Assembly (NCBI GenBank): GCA_949001935.1
Contig: CARJLX010000009.1
Span: forward strand, 1 to 25,390
DNA: 25,390 nt
Origin: an uncultured Eubacteriales bacterium
Lineage (GTDB): Bacteria > Bacillota > Clostridia > Christensenellales > UBA1242
Direction of reading: 5' to 3'
The translations under genes and the position numbers were made by a program. Of this stretch, positions 22,804-25,390 are shown piece by piece (within the stretch, counting starts at the first letter, position 1; each line of letters opens with the position of its first letter). The notes below the pieces were generated by a model. That model was not told where the DNA came from, ran no database searches, and saw nothing but the letters and a program-made list of their open reading frames with translations.

Positions 22804-23565
22804 TTATTTACCACTTTTTGAGCAAATTTCTGCAATTTGTCTTACATCCTCAGTATTAATAAATGAACGAACTTTTTTATTAAACTCTATACTAAAAATT
22901 CCATCACTTGCCACAATAATATGATCAATAAATTGGGCATTCATAATTTTTACAATATCTTTAAACTTTTTGTTCGTATTTATATCTATCACAGATGGTT
23001 TACAAACACCGCCTGGGTGATTATGCGTCAAGATAATAAAAGCCGCCTTAGTTTCATTAATAAAATCACATATTGAATTTGGCGAAGATATAACTTGTGC
23101 GCAAGTTCCTGTGCCAAGTTTGCGTTGATTTATAACTCTAAATGAGGCATCTAACGCAATTATATACAAAACCTCACGCGTTTGAAAGCGTACAAGACTT
23201 TCACATGTATCATAGATTTCATTCCAGCCAGATATCTTTGTCTTTTTAGACATTTTACTATTCATATAATAGTCAAAAATTTTTATAATCCCTACAAGCA
23301 TTTTAGCAGATCTTTCATTAATGCCATAAACTTCTTTTAAAGAATGTTCATTGGCATCTAAAACATTTTGAATAGTTCCATATTTTTCGAGAAGTCTATG
23401 TGCAAGAGGATTGACATCTCCTCTAGGGAAGACATAAAATAATATATATTCTAGAACTTGATGAGGACTTAAATCACTTAGTTCAATTTTGCTATAACTT
23501 TCTATCACTCGTGCTCTATGCCCTGCATGAATATCTTTTTCTTCTGGTAAAATTTTTGTCATCAT
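22804..23565 (-). CDS. radC: RadC-family JAB/MPN metalloprotein (253 aa)
   Basis: A RadC-like protein (UPF0758/DUF2466). An N-terminal helix-hairpin-helix-type region (about 55-97) precedes a JAB/JAMM domain. The metal motif is complete: Glu131, H181-N-H183-PGG, Ser191 and Asp194. The biochemical role of the family is still unsettled; the old link to radiation repair is weak. It is a little longer than the usual 225-230. Two ATGs in a row open the frame; GAAGGAG upstream fits either. It is divergent from the 319-residue membrane protein and has a clear promoter. Confidence 0.92.
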   Translation of the reverse strand: MMTKILPEEKDIHAGHRARVIESYSKIELSDLSPHQVLEYILFYVFPRGDVNPLAHRLLEKYGTIQNVLDANEHSLKEVYGINERSAKMLVGIIKIFDYYMNSKMSKKTKISGWNEIYDTCESLVRFQTREVLYIIALDASFRVINQRKLGTGTCAQVISSPNSICDFINETKAAFIILTHNHPGGVCKPSVIDINTNKKFKDIVKIMNAQFIDHIIVASDGIFSIEFNKKVRSFINTEDVRQIAEICSKSGK

Positions 23566-23596
23566 ATAACTCCTTCATCTGCCCTTTTTATGCTTA

Positions 23597-23625
23597 ATTA
23601 TAACATTAAATGCAAAAAATGTAAA
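23597..23625 (-). promoter_or_regulatory. promoter of the RadC-family gene
   Basis: On the minus strand TTTACA (23620-23625), a 17-base spacer ending in TGT, and TATAAT (23597-23602). Confidence 0.75.
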
Positions 23626-23666
23626 ACGCTTAACTAAAAGAAATTTTATTGTTTCATAAACTTTAC

Positions 23667-23695
23667 TTGACAATAGTAAGTTATAATGTTATAAT
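23667..23695 (+). promoter_or_regulatory. perfect-consensus promoter of the 319-aa membrane protein
   Basis: TTGACA (23667-23672), 17 bases, TATAAT (23690-23695), with TGT immediately before the -10. Both hexamers, the spacing and the extended -10 are ideal. Transcription should start near 23702. Confidence 0.85.
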
Positions 23696-23730
23696 TGATT
23701 TCGACAAATCTTGATAAAAAGTTGCAAAAA

Positions 23731-24690
23731 ATGAAATTTAAAAAACTAAAATACAACATTATATGCTTAGTCATGATAGCTTTGGTGGTTTCAGTCGTTA
23801 TGCTGAAAACATTTGTTTTTGATGAGCCTATACCAGATTCAGTAATTATCACGCCAACACCTGATGACGATAATCAACATGAAGACGATAATAACGACAA
23901 CATTTATGACGAGGATGACATGATTGATGAAGATAGCAATATTGACAAAAATATTCCTTCAACTAAATACCCACTAAAACGTTTAAATTATGTTTTAACA
24001 AAATCTGCAAAAGCAGAAAGTTATTTAAGCGAACTTTCCTTCACAACCCGTACACTTGTAAATGCTTTTGGCCTTTCTGTGGATACAAAACAATACTCTA
24101 AAGGAACCGTAGGAAAGTTAAATAATATACGATTTGAAGACATGACTTTTACTGCTGATGAATGGGCTTCACAATTCGCACCTCAAAACAATTTAGCATA
24201 TATTTATTATGACGAAAACAAAACTCATGTTTGGAGAACTCCTAGAGATACCTATGATATGACAAAAGCCAACTATTATACTTATGATTATGCTGCTGAA
24301 TTTTACTATGACAGACTTAACGCAAATTCTATAAATTTCCCATCAAACGGTCTTGAAAAATATACAATGTTTTCACAAAACAATATTGATACTTTTACAG
24401 TAAAAATCTCAAACCCTGCAATTTGCCCTGAAACATTTATGCGTTCTTATTATTCTTTCTCAGGAGCAGGACTTATATTTAAATCTGTAGAACAAGTTAT
24501 AACCTTCACAGTTAATGCAAACACTGGCTATTTAATCAACTTTACTCAAAAAGATACTTTTGTTAGTGAATATAAAGACAGACCTGGTGTTGAACTTAGA
24601 CAAGAACTTACTTACACACAAAAATTTTCAAAATACAATCAAACTTTTGAAATCAATCATCCAACTATTCCAGAGCCTCCACAAGAATAA
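23731..24690 (+). CDS. membrane-anchored acidic extracellular protein, hypothetical (319 aa)
   Basis: I do not recognise this protein. The N terminus KFKKLKYNIICLVMIALVV is basic and then strongly hydrophobic (about residues 9-26), a membrane anchor or uncleaved signal with no lipobox cysteine. A very acidic low-complexity linker (roughly 40-75, mostly Asp, Asn and Glu) follows. The outer domain (about 85-319) is rich in Tyr, Thr, Asn and Phe and looks beta-rich. It should sit outside the membrane. The frame opens at a TTG (23695), but that lies in the -10 box, so I chose the ATG at 23731. There is no ribosome site, and two TTG codons (23711, 23722) are alternatives. A terminator follows. Confidence 0.78.
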   Translation: MKFKKLKYNIICLVMIALVVSVVMLKTFVFDEPIPDSVIITPTPDDDNQHEDDNNDNIYDEDDMIDEDSNIDKNIPSTKYPLKRLNYVLTKSAKAESYLSELSFTTRTLVNAFGLSVDTKQYSKGTVGKLNNIRFEDMTFTADEWASQFAPQNNLAYIYYDENKTHVWRTPRDTYDMTKANYYTYDYAAEFYYDRLNANSINFPSNGLEKYTMFSQNNIDTFTVKISNPAICPETFMRSYYSFSGAGLIFKSVEQVITFTVNANTGYLINFTQKDTFVSEYKDRPGVELRQELTYTQKFSKYNQTFEINHPTIPEPPQE

Positions 24691-24693
24691 AAT

Positions 24694-24724
24694 AAAAGAA
24701 TGTCAAAGGGCATTCTTTTTATTT
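24694..24724 (+). terminator. intrinsic terminator of the 319-aa gene
   Basis: AAAAGAATG (24694-24702) pairs with CATTCTTTT (24711-24719) around an 8-base loop and continues into T-rich sequence just after the stop codon. Confidence 0.75.
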
Positions 24725-24755
24725 CTATAAAATCCTCCTACTTATTAAAAAAGAC

Positions 24756-24792
24756 AAAAAAAAGAACTAAGAAATTCCTAGTTCTTTTTTTT
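24756..24792 (-). terminator. intrinsic terminator of the 16S rRNA transcript
   Basis: On the minus strand GAACTAGG pairs with CTTAGTTC (one G-U pair) around a 5-base loop, flanked by eight A on one side and eight T on the other. It lies about 120 nt after the 16S 3' end. The protein gene converging from the left already has its own terminator, so this one belongs to the rRNA. Confidence 0.7.
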
Positions 24793-24835
24793 ACAATAAA
24801 TAAACAAATACCTATCAAAGTTATAAGTTTTAGGG

Positions 24836-24892
24836 TGTGGCATTGCCACATTTTGTACTATACCGTACAGGCTTTTGTGAGAAAATTCTCAC
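24836..24892 (-). other. 16S trailer with two perfect hairpins
   Basis: Between the 16S 3' end and the terminator lie two inverted repeats: TGTGGCA-T-TGCCACA (24836-24850) and GTGAGAAAATTCTCAC (24877-24892). They may be processing or stability structures in the rRNA precursor. No tRNA is present. Confidence 0.5.
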
Positions 24893-24911
24893 TCATCGAC
24901 CAATCTCTTTA

Positions 24912-25390
<479 letters not shown>

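Overview
The window is A+T-rich bacterial DNA, roughly two thirds A+T, with short intergenic gaps, strong GGAGG-type ribosome binding sites on most genes and intrinsic terminators between units. The gene set (adjacent addB/addA, uppP, a WalJ-type metallo-beta-lactamase protein, DegV, a RadC-family JAB protein, an XRE regulator) and the 16S rRNA tail point to a low-GC Bacillota, most likely an uncultured gut-type Clostridia lineage. The exact lineage cannot be fixed from sequence reading alone. No transposase, integrase, phage gene, CRISPR array or tRNA is visible, so this reads as ordinary chromosome with several lineage-specific genes.

Layout. 1-600: two very small membrane peptides on the minus strand, then a noncoding GC-richer stretch. 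657-1751 (minus): an alpha/beta-hydrolase-like protein whose coding strand carries a run of nine G just before the catalytic serine. 1871-5288 (minus): an operon of uppP and a calcium-type P-ATPase. 5490-5705 (plus): a small XRE regulator. 5763-5861 (minus): a 32-residue membrane peptide. 6013-7596 (plus): methionyl-tRNA synthetase. 7657-10059 (minus): an 800-residue protein I do not recognise. 10271-11053 (minus): a WalJ/YycJ-like hydrolase. 11120-13375 (minus): a membrane-anchored coiled-coil protein with two AT-hooks. 13562-20048 (minus): addB-addA, double-strand-break processing. 20104-20853 (minus): a Myb/SANT-like DNA-binding protein, divergent from an unknown 298-residue gene (20936-21832, plus). 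21859-22686 (minus): DegV. 22804-23565 (minus): RadC-family protein, divergent from an unknown membrane-anchored acidic protein (23731-24690, plus). 24912 to the window edge (minus): the 3' third of a 16S rRNA gene.

Two themes run through the window. First, expression signals: most recognisable promoters carry an extended -10 of the form TGTTATAAT, and the genes lacking a Shine-Dalgarno sequence mostly have a -10 hexamer ending exactly 6 nt (7 in one case) before the ATG, the geometry expected for leaderless mRNA. This is seen for the XRE gene, the 32-residue peptide, walJ, addB and probably the 298-residue gene. Second, chromosome biology: addAB, RadC, a Myb-like regulator and a candidate membrane-to-DNA tether lie close together.

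The best leads are the AT-hook membrane protein, the leaderless-start pattern, the G9 tract that would switch the hydrolase off with a slip of one base in either direction, the 16S gene that ends in its own terminator with no 23S behind it, the TLGN signature in MetRS, and an extra cysteine cluster in AddB combined with loss of its Walker A motif.
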